Shown: in pieces, positions 7,787 to 16,680 of the stretch
Layout of the letters: each line of letters starts with the position of its first letter
Numbering within the stretch: the stretch's first letter is position 1
Source: Nocardioides phosphati
GTDB lineage: Bacteria > Actinomycetota > Actinomycetes > Propionibacteriales > Nocardioidaceae
Assembly (NCBI RefSeq): GCF_014646375.1
Contig: NZ_BMNI01000002.1
Coordinates: 186,001 to 250,000 of the forward strand
Reading direction: 5' to 3'
DNA length: 64,000 bases
Notes under the pieces: generated by a model
What the model was told of the DNA's origin: nothing
What the model saw: only the letters and a program-made list of their open reading frames with translations
Databases searched by the model: none
Translations under genes and position numbers: made by a program

Positions 7787-9343
7787 TTGAAGTCTGCCGA
7801 GGAGATCATGGAAATCTTGGATGCCTACGACCTGACCGGGTCGTTGCGCGATGCCGGGGAGTTGGCCGGCTGCTCCCATCACACGGTCAAGCACTACGTC
7901 GAGCGCCGTGCTGCCGGCGGCGCGCTGGACCGCGCCGCGGCCCGCCCGCAGCTGATCGATGAGTACCTGCCGAAGGTCGAGGAGTGGGTCGAACGCAGCC
8001 ACGGGAAGGTCCGCGCCGACATCGCGCACGAGAAGCTCGTCGCGCTGGGCTACACCGGCTCCGAGCGCACCACCCGCCGCGCGGTCGCGCAGGTCAAGGC
8101 TGCCTACCGGGCCGGCCGGGTCCGGGTGCACCGTCCCTGGGTGGCCGAGCCGGGGATGTGGCTGCAGTACGACTACGGCGACGGCCCCGTCGTCGACGGC
8201 GTCAAGACGGTCTTGTTCGTCGCGTGGCTGGCCTGGTCGCGGTTCCGGGTCGTGATCCCGCTGCGCGACAAGACGATGCCGAGCGTCTTCGCCGCGCTTG
8301 ACCAGGCGTTCCGCCGGCTGGGCGGGGTGCCGACCTACGTGCTGACCGACAATGAGAAGACCGTCACGGTCGCGCACATCGCCGGGATCCCGGTCAGGAA
8401 TCCGCAGCTGGTGGCGTTCGCGCGTCACTACTCGGTGACCGTCCACACCTGCGTCCCGGCGGACCCGGCGTCCAAGGGCGGCACCGAGTCGTCGGTGAAG
8501 ATCAGCAAGGCCGACCTCGTTCCGAAGGACACCAACCTGCGCGGGGCCTACGCCTCGTTCGCTGAGCTTGAGGCGGCGTGCGTGGCGTTCTGCGAGAAGG
8601 TCAACACCCGACCCCACCGGGTGACGAAGCGGCCACCGGTGGCGATGCTCGCCGAGGAGCGGGCCCGGCTGCACCCGGTCCCGACGACGCCGCACACGGT
8701 CGCGTTCGGGGTCACCCGGCAGGTGCCGGCGAACACGCCGATGGTGACCTTCGAGTCCGGCCAGTACTCGGTCCCGCACACGCTGCTCGGTCAGACCGTA
8801 TGGGTCCGCACCCAGGGTGTGGGCGCGGACGAGCAGGTCGTCGTCGTCCACGTCGGCGAGGACGGTCCGGTCGAGGTCGCCCGCCACCGGCGGGCCACGC
8901 CTGGCACGCCGAAGATCGACGACGCGCACTTCCCGCCCCAGCCCGAAGGGCCGCTGGAGCGCCGGCCGCGTCCGAAGAACGCCGCGGAAGCGGAGTTCCT
9001 CGACCTGGGCGAGGGCGCGAGGCTGTGGCTGGTCGAGGCCGCCGCCGCGGGCACCCCGCGGATGCGCGTGAAGATGACTGAAGCGCTCGCCTTGGCGAAG
9101 CTGTTCGACCCCGTCGAGGTCGACTGGGCACTGGGCCACGCCGCGGTCCACGGCCGGTTCGCCGAGGCCGACCTGTCCTCGATCCTGGACCACCACCACG
9201 GACGTGGATCCCGCCGGCCTGGCGGTGAGCACCGTGCACTCAGGGCCAGTGAAGACTCCTCGCTGACCCAGGGCACCAGCGCGTGGGCACGACTCGGAGC
9301 GCCGGTGCAGGCATCGGGGACCGACGAGCAGGTGATCGCGTGA
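7787..9343 (+). CDS. istA: IS21-family transposase IstA
   Basis: DDE recombinase that cuts and joins the element ends. An N-terminal helix-turn-helix (SLRDAGELAGCSHHTVKHYV) is followed by the integrase core, with catalytic acidic residues visible in LQYDYGDG (first Asp), VLTDNEK (second Asp) and KGGTESSVK (Glu). The frame is open from an ATG at 7742, but the TTG at 7787 has a GAGGAAGG ribosome-binding site 6 nt upstream and gives the usual family N-terminus, 518 residues. Its stop overlaps the istB start (GTGA at 9340-9343). No frameshift or internal stop is seen, so the protein is probably functional. Confidence 0.93.
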   Translation: MKSAEEIMEILDAYDLTGSLRDAGELAGCSHHTVKHYVERRAAGGALDRAAARPQLIDEYLPKVEEWVERSHGKVRADIAHEKLVALGYTGSERTTRRAVAQVKAAYRAGRVRVHRPWVAEPGMWLQYDYGDGPVVDGVKTVLFVAWLAWSRFRVVIPLRDKTMPSVFAALDQAFRRLGGVPTYVLTDNEKTVTVAHIAGIPVRNPQLVAFARHYSVTVHTCVPADPASKGGTESSVKISKADLVPKDTNLRGAYASFAELEAACVAFCEKVNTRPHRVTKRPPVAMLAEERARLHPVPTTPHTVAFGVTRQVPANTPMVTFESGQYSVPHTLLGQTVWVRTQGVGADEQVVVVHVGEDGPVEVARHRRATPGTPKIDDAHFPPQPEGPLERRPRPKNAAEAEFLDLGEGARLWLVEAAAAGTPRMRVKMTEALALAKLFDPVEVDWALGHAAVHGRFAEADLSSILDHHHGRGSRRPGGEHRALRASEDSSLTQGTSAWARLGAPVQASGTDEQVIA

Positions 9344-10116
9344 CGACCACGAGCACTGCGCCGCCGTTGCCCGCCGACCTGGAAGACCTACTGCGCAAGC
9401 TGCGGCTGCCACACATCCGCCGCCACGCCCCCGAGGTCGTCGCGACCGCGAAAGCCCAGCGCTGGGAGCCCGCCGAGGTGTTGAAGGCGCTGTTCGCCGA
9501 GGAGGTCGCCGGCCGGGAACGCTCCGCACTCGCCACCAGACGAGCCGCGGCCGGGTTCCCGACCGGGAAGACCTTCGAGGCCTGGCAGCCCGAGATCTCC
9601 TCGATCCCAGCACCGACCCAGCAGGCGCTACGCACCCTGGAATGGGTGCACCGTCGCGAGAACCTCGTCGTGTGCGGCCCGTCCGGGACCGGCAAGACGT
9701 TCCTCCTGGAAGCCCTCGGTCAGCAGGCCGTCGAGGCCGGGTTGAAGGTCGCCTGGTTCACCCTGGAAGACCTCGGCGTGCTGCTGCGCCGCCACCGCGC
9801 GGACGACACCGTCACCAAGGCCATCGCCCGCGTCCTGCGCGCCGACCTGGTCATCGTCGATGACATCGGCCTGTTGCCCGTCGCAGCCGACGCCGCCGAG
9901 GGGCTCTACCGGCTCGTCGACGCCGCCTATGAGAAGCGCTCGGTCGCGATCAGCTCGAACCTGCACCCGTCGGGGTTCGACGAGCTGATGCCCAAGACGC
10001 TGGCCACCGCCACCGTCGACAGGCTGCTGCACCACGCCCACGTCTGCCAGACCTCAGGTGAGTCAGTACGACTCACCCAAGCACTCGCCGGCCAGGGGGT
10101 GAACCCGTTGAGCTGA
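9340..10116 (+). CDS. istB: IS21-family transposition helper ATPase IstB
   Basis: AAA+ ATPase of the DnaC/IstB type that acts with IstA in target capture and transposition. The 258-residue protein has a Walker A motif GPSGTGKT near residue 112, a Walker B LVIVDDIGLLP, and a sensor motif AISSNLHPSGF. The GTG at 9340 is chosen because it overlaps the istA stop and gives the normal family length; the frame is open upstream from 9283 but that part lies inside istA. The gene ends about 125 nt before the right end of the element. Confidence 0.93.
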   Translation: MTTTSTAPPLPADLEDLLRKLRLPHIRRHAPEVVATAKAQRWEPAEVLKALFAEEVAGRERSALATRRAAAGFPTGKTFEAWQPEISSIPAPTQQALRTLEWVHRRENLVVCGPSGTGKTFLLEALGQQAVEAGLKVAWFTLEDLGVLLRRHRADDTVTKAIARVLRADLVIVDDIGLLPVAADAAEGLYRLVDAAYEKRSVAISSNLHPSGFDELMPKTLATATVDRLLHHAHVCQTSGESVRLTQALAGQGVNPLS

Positions 10117-10146
10117 TCCCTGGTCGGTGGTGGCCGCAGCCCCCAT

Positions 10147-10221
10147 GGGCAGATCCCATGGCCACCACCGGGCAACTCTCGTGACCGTCAGCGGGCAGGT
10201 TTCATGACCGCCACTGGGCAG
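10147..10221 (+). repeat. Right-end array of four IS21 transposase-binding repeats
   Basis: GGGCAG or GGGCAA at 10147, 10170, 10193 and 10216, an exact 23-bp period, inverted relative to the left-end array. The two arrays together give eight similar sites in the element. Confidence 0.7.
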
Positions 10222-10240
10222 TTCCTACTGGCCCTTGACA

Positions 10241-10246
10241 GCGAAA
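10241..10246. repeat. Right copy of the 6-bp target-site duplication (GCGAAA)
   Basis: GCGAAA directly follows the GACA end of the IS21-type element and matches 7586-7591. On the minus strand it encodes Phe-Arg, the last two codons before the insertion. Confidence 0.9.
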
Positions 10247-10798
10247 TCGCTCGACCTCCGCCACGAGCTGTTCCCGCGTCACGGTCGCAGACCTGAGCAT
10301 GCTGTCGAGGGCGGCCAGCGCCTGGTCGCGATGAAGGAGCCGTCCCAGGTCGCACGCGGTACGCAGCGGCGACGTCACGAGGAGCCCGTCCATCTCCACG
10401 ACGTCACGACGAAGGAGCTCCCGGGCACCGCTCTCCACCAGCCCGTTGCGCAGTCGCCGGCCGGGCGGCAGGTACAGCTGTGGGGTGGGCGTCGCGAGAT
10501 GCGACCCCGGGGCCAGCGCCATCGGTGCGCCATGTAGCCAGGCCGCAGTGCGGTCGCAGACCACCGCGTCCGGCGGTGCGACCATCCGTACCACTGCCAG
10601 TCGGCGAGCCAGGTCGTCGCGCAGCGTGGAGACGGCGTACACCCCGCGCAGCGGTTGCGTGACGAGGCCCGCGGCGACCGCCGCTCTGACGCCCCTCCAG
10701 CCGCCGAGGCAGTCGCGCGCCTCGGCGACCCCGAAAGGTCGGTCCTGAGGGACAGGAAGGTCAGCCGATGAGAGGTAGTCCAGGTATGAGGGCGTCAT
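10241..10798 (-). pseudogene. N-terminal fragment of an IS-interrupted AbiEi/nuclease-like gene
   Basis: The first 186 codons of a protein that was 321 residues before insertion. The frame continues 12 codons into the insertion sequence and stops at 10202, so a 198-residue truncated product with an intact start could still be made. It has the layout of actinobacterial AbiEi-like antitoxin-domain proteins: an N-terminal winged-helix segment (FGVAEARDCLGGWRGVRAAV and LRGVYAV), then VVCDRTAAWLHG and a TSPLRTACDLGR segment, which are hallmarks of this family. The remaining 135 codons lie at 7178-7585. Whether the family is an antitoxin, a nuclease or both is not established; no AbiEii-like toxin gene is adjacent. 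Confidence 0.8.
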
Positions 10799-10901
10799 GC
10801 CTCAGTTGTGCGTGACGCGTGCGGGCCGCGCCACTGGCTGCGGCCGACCCTGTGGAGAGAAGCGCAACCAAGCGCCGTCTCGGCGTACGCCCGGCGCGGT
10901 C

Positions 10902-12101
10902 TCAGGAGAGGGCCGAGCCGGCCTTCCAGTCGGCGAAGGACTCGTTCCAGTCGCCGTAGCCGTTGGTCAGCTCCATGGGCCGGTCGGTGCCGGTGGTCTC
11001 GACGACGTCACCGCGGCGGCTCATGTTGAAGAGCCACTGGGCGTTCTCGGTCGACATGCCGGTGCAGCCGTGCGAGACGTTCGCGTGGCCCTGCGACGCC
11101 ACGGACCACGGCGCAGCGTGGATGAACTCGCCGGAGTACGTCAGGCGCATCGTCCAGAGGACGTGGTCCACGTGGTAGTAGAGCGGGTTGTCCTTCGCGA
11201 TGCCGACGGTCTCGGAGTCCATGCTGCGGTCGGGGTTCTTCTCGATGATGACCTTGGTGCCCGAGCGCGTCGTGAAGCCCTTCATGCCGGTCGTGACGGG
11301 GAGCGTCCGCAGCAGCGTGCCGTTGGAGTAGACCTGCATCTGGTCGGTCTGCGCGTTGACCTTGTAGACGTGGGCGTCGCCGATGTGGAAGTCGATCGAG
11401 CGCGTCTCCTGGCCGTAGAAGCCATTGCCTGCCGGGATGCTGTTCAGGTCGAGTTGCACGTGCACGTCGGTGCCCGGCTTCCAGTAGGACACCGGCCGCC
11501 AGTGCACCTCGCGGTCGCTGAGCCAGTGCCAGGCGCCCTGCTGCTGGGGCGTGCTGGTGACCTTCATGAGCTTCTCGAAGCGCGCCTTGTCGGCGACCGG
11601 AGCGTCGAACTGCACGATCACCGGCATGCCCACGCCCACCGTCTCGCCGGCGAGCGGCGCCACCGACGGGAAGACCTGGTGACCCTCGAGCGACTGCGTG
11701 ACGAAGCGCGTGCGCAGCGGCACCTCCTTGCCGGAGGCGTCCTTGACGCGCGCCAGGACGACGTACGTCGTGGCCGGCTCGAGCAGCGCGGCGGCGCGCC
11801 AGGTCGTGCCGTCAGCAGCGATCTTGCCCGGGATCTTCGCACCGGCGGTCTCGCCGTCGCGGGCCTTCAGGATGACGGCCGAGAACGTGCCGTCGGCTGC
11901 CCGGGCGACGACGTGGGAGTCGACGGTGACCGCGGTGCCGTGGACGTTGGTGGTCAGCTTCGGCACAGCCGTCGCCTGCGAGGGCGTGCTGGCCTCGGCG
12001 GAGCCGCCCAGGGCCTCGGGAACGGCGTTGCACGAGGTGAGCAGCGCCAGCGCGCCGAGACCCGCCGCAACACGGGCAGCGAGGGTGAGGCCAACGGTCA
12101 T
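10902..12101 (-). CDS. L,D-transpeptidase lipoprotein (Ig-like plus YkuD domains)
   Basis: Cross-links peptidoglycan stem peptides in the 3-3 mode outside the membrane. The 399-residue protein has a lipoprotein signal with LLTSC lipobox (Cys near residue 24), one or two Ig-like domains (about 45-240), and a YkuD catalytic domain with the SHGCTGMS motif, catalytic Cys near 346, and the upstream conserved His in EFIHAAPW. The layout matches mycobacterial LdtMt2. ATG at 12101 is chosen because a GGAG lies 9 nt upstream; a GTG at 12119 is in frame but less likely. It is followed by about 100 nt before the split AbiEi-like gene, with no clear terminator. Confidence 0.93.
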   Translation of the reverse strand: MTVGLTLAARVAAGLGALALLTSCNAVPEALGGSAEASTPSQATAVPKLTTNVHGTAVTVDSHVVARAADGTFSAVILKARDGETAGAKIPGKIAADGTTWRAAALLEPATTYVVLARVKDASGKEVPLRTRFVTQSLEGHQVFPSVAPLAGETVGVGMPVIVQFDAPVADKARFEKLMKVTSTPQQQGAWHWLSDREVHWRPVSYWKPGTDVHVQLDLNSIPAGNGFYGQETRSIDFHIGDAHVYKVNAQTDQMQVYSNGTLLRTLPVTTGMKGFTTRSGTKVIIEKNPDRSMDSETVGIAKDNPLYYHVDHVLWTMRLTYSGEFIHAAPWSVASQGHANVSHGCTGMSTENAQWLFNMSRRGDVVETTGTDRPMELTNGYGDWNESFADWKAGSALS

Positions 12102-12161
12102 GGGGAAGCTCCAGATCACAGAAAGATGTGCAGCATCCAGATTAACTTCCCGAGAGACGCC

Positions 12162-12208
12162 AAGGGCCCCAACCCGCGGTGTTGATCATCACCGCGTGTG
12201 GGGCCCTT
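12162..12208 (-). terminator. Terminator after the ctaC-ctaD-ctaF operon
   Basis: A near-perfect inverted repeat (AAGGGCCCCA and ACCGCG blocks at 12162-12181 pairing with 12190-12208) around an 8-nt loop lies 18 nt after the ctaF stop on the minus strand, and separates the operon from the ldt gene. Confidence 0.8.
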
Positions 12209-12226
12209 GTCAGGTGTGGGAGTGGC

Positions 12227-12640
12227 TCAGTGAGCGTGCTCTCCACGGTAGTACTCGAAGATCCAGCCCTGCACGGCCAGCAGGCCGAGGATCACGCCGA
12301 TGGCGAAGAGCCACCAGGCCATGATGACGCCCAGCACGATGACCGAGAGGGTCAGGGCGCACCAGAGCGGCCACCAGGAGTAGGGCGGGAAGAAGCCCAG
12401 CTCGCCGGCGCCGTCGGCGATCTCGCCGTCCTTGCGGTCCTCCGGACGCGGGTCCATGCGCGAGGCGTGGAACCCGAGGTACAGGGTGACCATCGCGAAC
12501 AGCAGCGTGGTCATGGTGAGGGCCGACGTGCCGGTCCAGTCACCACCCTTGGCGGAGTTGTCCGTGATCACCCAGTACGCCGGGGTGACCAGCGCGCAGA
12601 ACGCGGTGACGGATCCGAAGACCCAAGCCTCTGCCTTCAC
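12227..12640 (-). CDS. ctaF: Cytochrome c oxidase subunit IV (actinobacterial type)
   Basis: Small membrane subunit of the actinobacterial aa3 oxidase. The 137-residue protein has four predicted helices (about residues 5-27, 38-58, 90-107 and 109-128), with the conserved [11 protein letters not shown] segment before the third helix. The GTG start at 12640 overlaps the ctaD stop (GTGA at 12637-12640), so it is translationally coupled to subunit I. Last gene of the operon, followed by a terminator at 12162-12208. Confidence 0.9.
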   Translation of the reverse strand: MKAEAWVFGSVTAFCALVTPAYWVITDNSAKGGDWTGTSALTMTTLLFAMVTLYLGFHASRMDPRPEDRKDGEIADGAGELGFFPPYSWWPLWCALTLSVIVLGVIMAWWLFAIGVILGLLAVQGWIFEYYRGEHAH

Positions 12641-14307
12641 TTGCCGATCTCCTCATGCTCGTTGGACTCGACCTCGAGGGCCGCGATCTCGGGGTGGTGC
12701 AGGTCGAACGCCGGGGACTCCGAACGGATCCGCGGGATCGTGATGAAGTTGTGGCGCGGCGGCGGGCAGCTGGTCGCCCACTCGAGCGAGCGGCCCCAGC
12801 CCCACGGGTCGTCGACCTCGACGAGCGGGGACTTGCGCGACAGCCACACGTTCAGGATGAACGGGATCGTCGACGACGCGAGCAGGAAGGCGCCCACGGT
12901 CGAGACCTGGTTCAGCGTGGTGAAGCCGTCGTCCGGGAGGTAGTCGGCGTAGCGGCGCGGCATGCCCTCGACACCCAGCCAGTGCTGGACGAGGAAGGTC
13001 AGGTGGAAGCCCACGAACAGGATCCAGAAGTGGACCTTGCCGAGCGTCTCGTTGAGCATGCGGCCGGTCATCTTGGGCCACCAGAAGTAGAAGCCCGCGA
13101 ACATCGCGAACACCACGGTTCCGAAGACGACGTAGTGGAAGTGCGCCACCACGAAGTACGAGTCGGAGAGGTGGAAGTCGAGCGGCGGCGACGCCAGGAT
13201 GATGCCGGTCAGACCACCGAAGAGGAAGGTCGTCAGGAAGCCGACCGACCAGAGCATCGGCGTGTCGAAGCTCAGCGAGCCACCCCACATCGTGCCGATC
13301 CAGTTGAAGAACTTCACACCGGTCGGGACGGCGATGAGGAACGTCATGCCGGAGAAGAAGGCCAGGTTGACCGCACCGGTGACGAACATGTGGTGCGCCC
13401 AGACGGCGACCGACAGGATCGCGATGCCGAGCGTGGCGCCGACGAGGCCGACGTAGCCGAAGATCGGCTTGCGGCTGAAGACCGGGAGGATCTCCGTCAC
13501 GATGCCGAAGAACGGCAGCGCGATGATGTAGACCTCCGGGTGGCCGAAGAACCAGAACAGGTGCTGCCACAGGATGGCGCCACCGTGGTTGGTGTCGAAG
13601 ACGTGTGCCCCGAGGCTGCGATCCGCCTCCAGCATGAGCAGCGCGCCCGCGAGGATCGGGAAGACCAGGAGCGCCAGCATCGACGTGATCAGGGTGTTCC
13701 ACACGAAGATCGGCATCCGGAACATGGTCATGCCGGGGGCACGCATGCAGATGATCGTCGTGATGAAGTTGACCGAACCGAGGATGGTGCCGAGACCACC
13801 CATCCAGAGGCCCATGATCCACATGTCGCCACCGACGCCCGGCGAGCGGACGGCGCTGGAGAGCGGCGTGTAGGCGAACCAGCCGAAGTCGGCCGCGCCC
13901 TCAGGGGTCAGGAAGCCGGCACCGGCGATCAGGCCACCGAACAGGTAGAGCCAGTAGCTCAGCATGTTCAGACGCGGGAACGCGACGTCGGGAGCGCCGA
14001 TCTGCAGCGGCATCACGACGTTGCCGAAGCCGAAGAAGAGCGGCGTCGCGAAGAGCAGCAGCATGATCGTGCCGTGCATCGTGAAGAGCTGGTTGAACGT
14101 CTCGTCACTGACGACCTGGGTGCCCGGGAAGGCGAGCTCCGAGCGCATCAGCAGCGCAAGGAGGCCACCGAACATGAACCACGCGAACGACGTCGCGAGG
14201 TACATCTTGCCGATCAGCTTGTGGTCGGTGGTCGTCAGGAGACGGAAGATGTTCGTGCCGAGCGGCTTGCGGCCGCTGGCGGTCAGGGGCGCAGTTGCCG
14301 CGCTCAC
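12637..14307 (-). CDS. ctaD: Cytochrome c oxidase subunit I
   Basis: Catalytic subunit of the aa3 oxidase: binds haem a, haem a3 and CuB and reduces O2 while pumping protons. At 556 residues it has about twelve helices and the signature ligands: [11 protein letters not shown] (haem a His), [17 protein letters not shown] (CuB His and the cross-linked Tyr), WAHHMFVTG (two CuB His) and [11 protein letters not shown] (haem a3 and haem a His pair). The GTG at 14307 overlaps the ctaC stop (GTGA). The frame is open to 14505 but that part overlaps ctaC. Operon order ctaC-ctaD-ctaF. Confidence 0.97.
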   Translation of the reverse strand: MSAATAPLTASGRKPLGTNIFRLLTTTDHKLIGKMYLATSFAWFMFGGLLALLMRSELAFPGTQVVSDETFNQLFTMHGTIMLLLFATPLFFGFGNVVMPLQIGAPDVAFPRLNMLSYWLYLFGGLIAGAGFLTPEGAADFGWFAYTPLSSAVRSPGVGGDMWIMGLWMGGLGTILGSVNFITTIICMRAPGMTMFRMPIFVWNTLITSMLALLVFPILAGALLMLEADRSLGAHVFDTNHGGAILWQHLFWFFGHPEVYIIALPFFGIVTEILPVFSRKPIFGYVGLVGATLGIAILSVAVWAHHMFVTGAVNLAFFSGMTFLIAVPTGVKFFNWIGTMWGGSLSFDTPMLWSVGFLTTFLFGGLTGIILASPPLDFHLSDSYFVVAHFHYVVFGTVVFAMFAGFYFWWPKMTGRMLNETLGKVHFWILFVGFHLTFLVQHWLGVEGMPRRYADYLPDDGFTTLNQVSTVGAFLLASSTIPFILNVWLSRKSPLVEVDDPWGWGRSLEWATSCPPPRHNFITIPRIRSESPAFDLHHPEIAALEVESNEHEEIGK

Positions 14308-15197
14308 TCGTTGCCTCCGGTCTCGGTGTCGCCGGCCGTCAGGCCGGCGGTGGTGGTGGAGTGCTCGCCGCCCAGGAGGGGCGCGTCCGCGACGTGCTCC
14401 GGGTCCTTGGCCAGCTGCGCCATGTACGCGTCGTAGTCCGCGCTGTCCATGACCTTCACGTTGAAGAGCATGCGCGAGTGGTAGACGCCGCAGAGCTCGG
14501 TGCACTTGCCTCGGTAGTCACCCACCTTGTTCGGGGTGACGGAGAAGTGGTTGCGGTCCTCGCCGGACTGGCCGGGGATGATGTCCATCTTCATGAGGAA
14601 GCCGGTGATCCAGAACGAGTGGATGACGTCGGGCGACGACAGCCAGAACTGCGTCGTCTTGCCCTTCTCCAGCACGAGCGTGGGGATGTGCGACCCGGTG
14701 CCGGCGGTGTAGAGCACCTTGCCGGTGCCCGCCTGGGCGTCGTCGCACGACTCGCTGTAGTTGAAGGTCCACGACCACTGCTGACCGACGACCTGGACGC
14801 AGTTGTCCGGCTTCGGCGTCTCGTTGAGGACCGCCTCCTGCACGCGCACGGTGTGCGCGAAGAACACCACGACCATCATGATCGGGGCGATCGTGTAGAA
14901 GATCTCGAGCGGCAGGTTGTAACGCGTCTGCACCGGGATCTCGTCGTCGCTGCGACGGCGGAACCGCCACGACGCGTAGAAGATCAGGGCCCAGGTGATC
15001 CCGCCCGTGATCAGGGCAGCGATCCACGCGCCCTTCCACAGCTCGAAGATGTCCTGGCCCTGAACGGTGCCCGGGCTGTTGCTGGGCATGGCCCAGTGGT
15101 GGAACTGCTTCTCGGTCTCGGGGTCACAGGCCCCGAGGAGAAGGAAGCTGGCGCCGACGAACGCTCCAAGCGCCGTCCGGCGAGCACGCCTGGTCAT
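14304..15197 (-). CDS. ctaC: Cytochrome c oxidase subunit II (lipoprotein)
   Basis: Holds the dinuclear CuA centre that accepts electrons from QcrC. The 297-residue protein has a lipoprotein-like signal ending LLGAC, two membrane helices (about 55-75 and 97-117), and a cupredoxin domain with CuA ligands in VIHSFW and [12 protein letters not shown]. The ATG at 15197 is preferred; a GTG four codons upstream (15209) is also in frame. First gene of the ctaCDF operon, divergent from the cysteine desulfurase gene over about 100 bp that must hold both promoters. Confidence 0.95.
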   Translation of the reverse strand: MTRRARRTALGAFVGASFLLLGACDPETEKQFHHWAMPSNSPGTVQGQDIFELWKGAWIAALITGGITWALIFYASWRFRRRSDDEIPVQTRYNLPLEIFYTIAPIMMVVVFFAHTVRVQEAVLNETPKPDNCVQVVGQQWSWTFNYSESCDDAQAGTGKVLYTAGTGSHIPTLVLEKGKTTQFWLSSPDVIHSFWITGFLMKMDIIPGQSGEDRNHFSVTPNKVGDYRGKCTELCGVYHSRMLFNVKVMDSADYDAYMAQLAKDPEHVADAPLLGGEHSTTTAGLTAGDTETGGNE

Positions 15198-15289
15198 GTG
15201 CAGACCCACAACGAGCCTTCCTCTAAGACTTCACGGATACGGCGGACTCTAGCGGAACACCGGGGCGTCTTGTGCCCCTGCCCGCCCGG

Positions 15290-15295
15290 TAGGTT
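15290..15295 (+). promoter_or_regulatory. Predicted -10 hexamer (TAGGTT) of the cysteine desulfurase gene
   Basis: TAGGTT ends 6 nt before the GTG at 15302, placing +1 at the start codon itself (leaderless). Confidence 0.55.
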
Positions 15296-15301
15296 CGCGG
15301 T

Positions 15302-16450
15302 GTGAGATTGCCCTCTGACCCGCACGCCGGGTATCTCGACGCCGCCTCGGCCGAACCGCTGCATCCGGCGGCCCGGGAGGCGCTTCTCGCGGCGCTCGAC
15401 CACGGCTGGGCGGACCCACGCCGGCTGCACGGCGAGGCACGCAATGCGCGCCTGATCCTCGACAACGCCCGCGAGGCGACGGCCGCCGCACTCGGCGTAC
15501 GCCGTGAGGAAGTGTCGTTCACGTCCTCCGGCACCGATGCGGTTCACCGCGGCGTTCTCGGCCTGCTCGGGGCGCGGCGCCGCGGGTCGACCCTTCTGCA
15601 CTCCGCCGTCGAGCACTCCTCGGTCCTGCACGCCGCCGACTGGGCGACCGGCGTGCTCGACACGCGCGTCGCTTCGATCCCGGTGGACCGCTCCGGGCGC
15701 GTCGCGCTCGACGAGCTCGGCGGAGCCCTCCGCGCCGGCTCCGGACTCCACGCCCTGGCCCTGCAGTCGGCCAACCACGAGGTCGGCACGCTCCAGCCCG
15801 TGGAGGCGGCTGCCGAGGTCGCTCCCGGCGTACCCCTCTTCATGGACGCGTGCGCCTCGATGGGACGGCTGCCGCTCCCCCACGGCTGGTCCGTGGCCGC
15901 GGGCTCCGCACACAAGTGGGGCGGGCCGGCGGGCGTCGGTGTCCTGCTCGTCCGCAAGGGCTCGCCCTGGCGCAATCCCTACCCGGTCGACGACCGCGTC
16001 GACGAGCGTGGGTCGGGCTTCGAGAACATCCCCGCCACGCTCGCAGCCGCAGCCGCCCTGCAGGCCGTGGTGGCCGACCGCACGGAGACCAACAAGCGTC
16101 AGCACGCGCTGGTGGCGCGGGTCCGCGAGGCCGTCACCGTCATCCCCGACGTCGAGGTCGTCGGCTCCCCCGACGACCGGCTCCCCCACCTGGTCACCTT
16201 CTCCTGCCTGTACGTCGACGGCGAGGCGCTGGTGACCCGGCTCGCGGAGAAGGGCTTCGGCGTGGCGTCCGGGTCGGCCTGCACCGCCTCGACGCTGGCC
16301 CCGAGCCACGTGCTCGAGGCCATGGGCGTCCTGACGCACGGCAACGTCCGGCTCTCGCTCACCACGACCACCACCGAGGACGAGGTCGACCGGTTCCTCG
16401 CGCTCCTGCCCGGCGTCGTCCGCGACCTGCGTGCCGAGGTCGGACTGTGA
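15302..16450 (+). CDS. Cysteine desulfurase (class V aminotransferase)
   Basis: PLP enzyme that takes sulfur from cysteine as an enzyme-bound persulfide. The 382-residue protein has the PLP-binding Lys205 in SAHKWGGPAGVG and the persulfide Cys327 in ASGSACTASTL, with SSGTDAVHRG as the phosphate-binding loop. It is shorter and more divergent than IscS. The GTG at 15302 directly follows a TAGGTT hexamer. The next gene, a TusA-like protein, overlaps by GTGA (16447-16450), so the persulfide is probably handed to it. Sulfur destination (thio-modification of tRNA, cofactor synthesis or other) is unknown. Confidence 0.9.
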   Translation: MRLPSDPHAGYLDAASAEPLHPAAREALLAALDHGWADPRRLHGEARNARLILDNAREATAAALGVRREEVSFTSSGTDAVHRGVLGLLGARRRGSTLLHSAVEHSSVLHAADWATGVLDTRVASIPVDRSGRVALDELGGALRAGSGLHALALQSANHEVGTLQPVEAAAEVAPGVPLFMDACASMGRLPLPHGWSVAAGSAHKWGGPAGVGVLLVRKGSPWRNPYPVDDRVDERGSGFENIPATLAAAAALQAVVADRTETNKRQHALVARVREAVTVIPDVEVVGSPDDRLPHLVTFSCLYVDGEALVTRLAEKGFGVASGSACTASTLAPSHVLEAMGVLTHGNVRLSLTTTTTEDEVDRFLALLPGVVRDLRAEVGL

Positions 16451-16674
16451 GGCTCGACCTGGACTGTCGCGGCCTGCGCTGCCCGGCGCCGATCATCGCG
16501 CTGGCCAAGGCGCTCCCGGGCGTGGCGGTGGGTGACGAGATCGCGGTCGCGGCCACGGACGTGGCAGCGCGTGCCGACACGCAGGCGTGGTGCCGCATGC
16601 GCGGCCAGGAGTACCTCGGCGAGGAGACAGCAGAAGACGGCACACCCGTCTACCGGGTGCGCCGCCTCAGCTGA
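16447..16674 (+). CDS. TusA-family sulfur carrier protein
   Basis: Small cytoplasmic sulfur carrier of 75 residues. It begins VRLDLDCRGLRCPAPI, the classic TusA/SirA signature in which Cys12 of the CPAP motif bears the persulfide; an extra Cys (Cys7) lies just before it. The start overlaps the desulfurase stop by GTGA, strongly suggesting that the two proteins act as donor and acceptor. Convergent with the adenosine-kinase-like gene, only 6 nt away, with no visible terminator between them. Confidence 0.9.
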   Translation: MRLDLDCRGLRCPAPIIALAKALPGVAVGDEIAVAATDVAARADTQAWCRMRGQEYLGEETAEDGTPVYRVRRLS

Positions 16675-16680
16675 AGCAGG

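Larger units (their letters stand above)
7592..10240 (+). mobile_element. Complete IS21-family insertion sequence, 2649 bp
   Basis: The element begins TGTC and ends GACA, carries istA and istB overlapping by GTGA, and is flanked by 6-bp direct repeats GCGAAA. Its ends are imperfect inverted repeats (TGTC, GGCCA and AACTGCCC blocks are shared). Each end also carries four CTGCCC/TTGCCC motifs at a regular 22-23 bp spacing (7611, 7633, 7656, 7679 on the left; complements at 10147, 10170, 10193, 10216 on the right), the multiple transposase-binding sites typical of IS21. Both genes look intact, so the element may be active. It interrupts an AbiEi/nuclease-like gene. Confidence 0.93.

Noticed and set aside
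7670-9613. 647-codon frame opposite istA/istB
   Set aside because: Shadow frame; istA and istB have intact catalytic motifs on the plus strand.
15198-15260. A TAGAGT element upstream of ctaC as its promoter
   Set aside because: It fits a -10 hexamer but no matching -35 or consistent spacing to the start was seen, so it is not listed as a feature.
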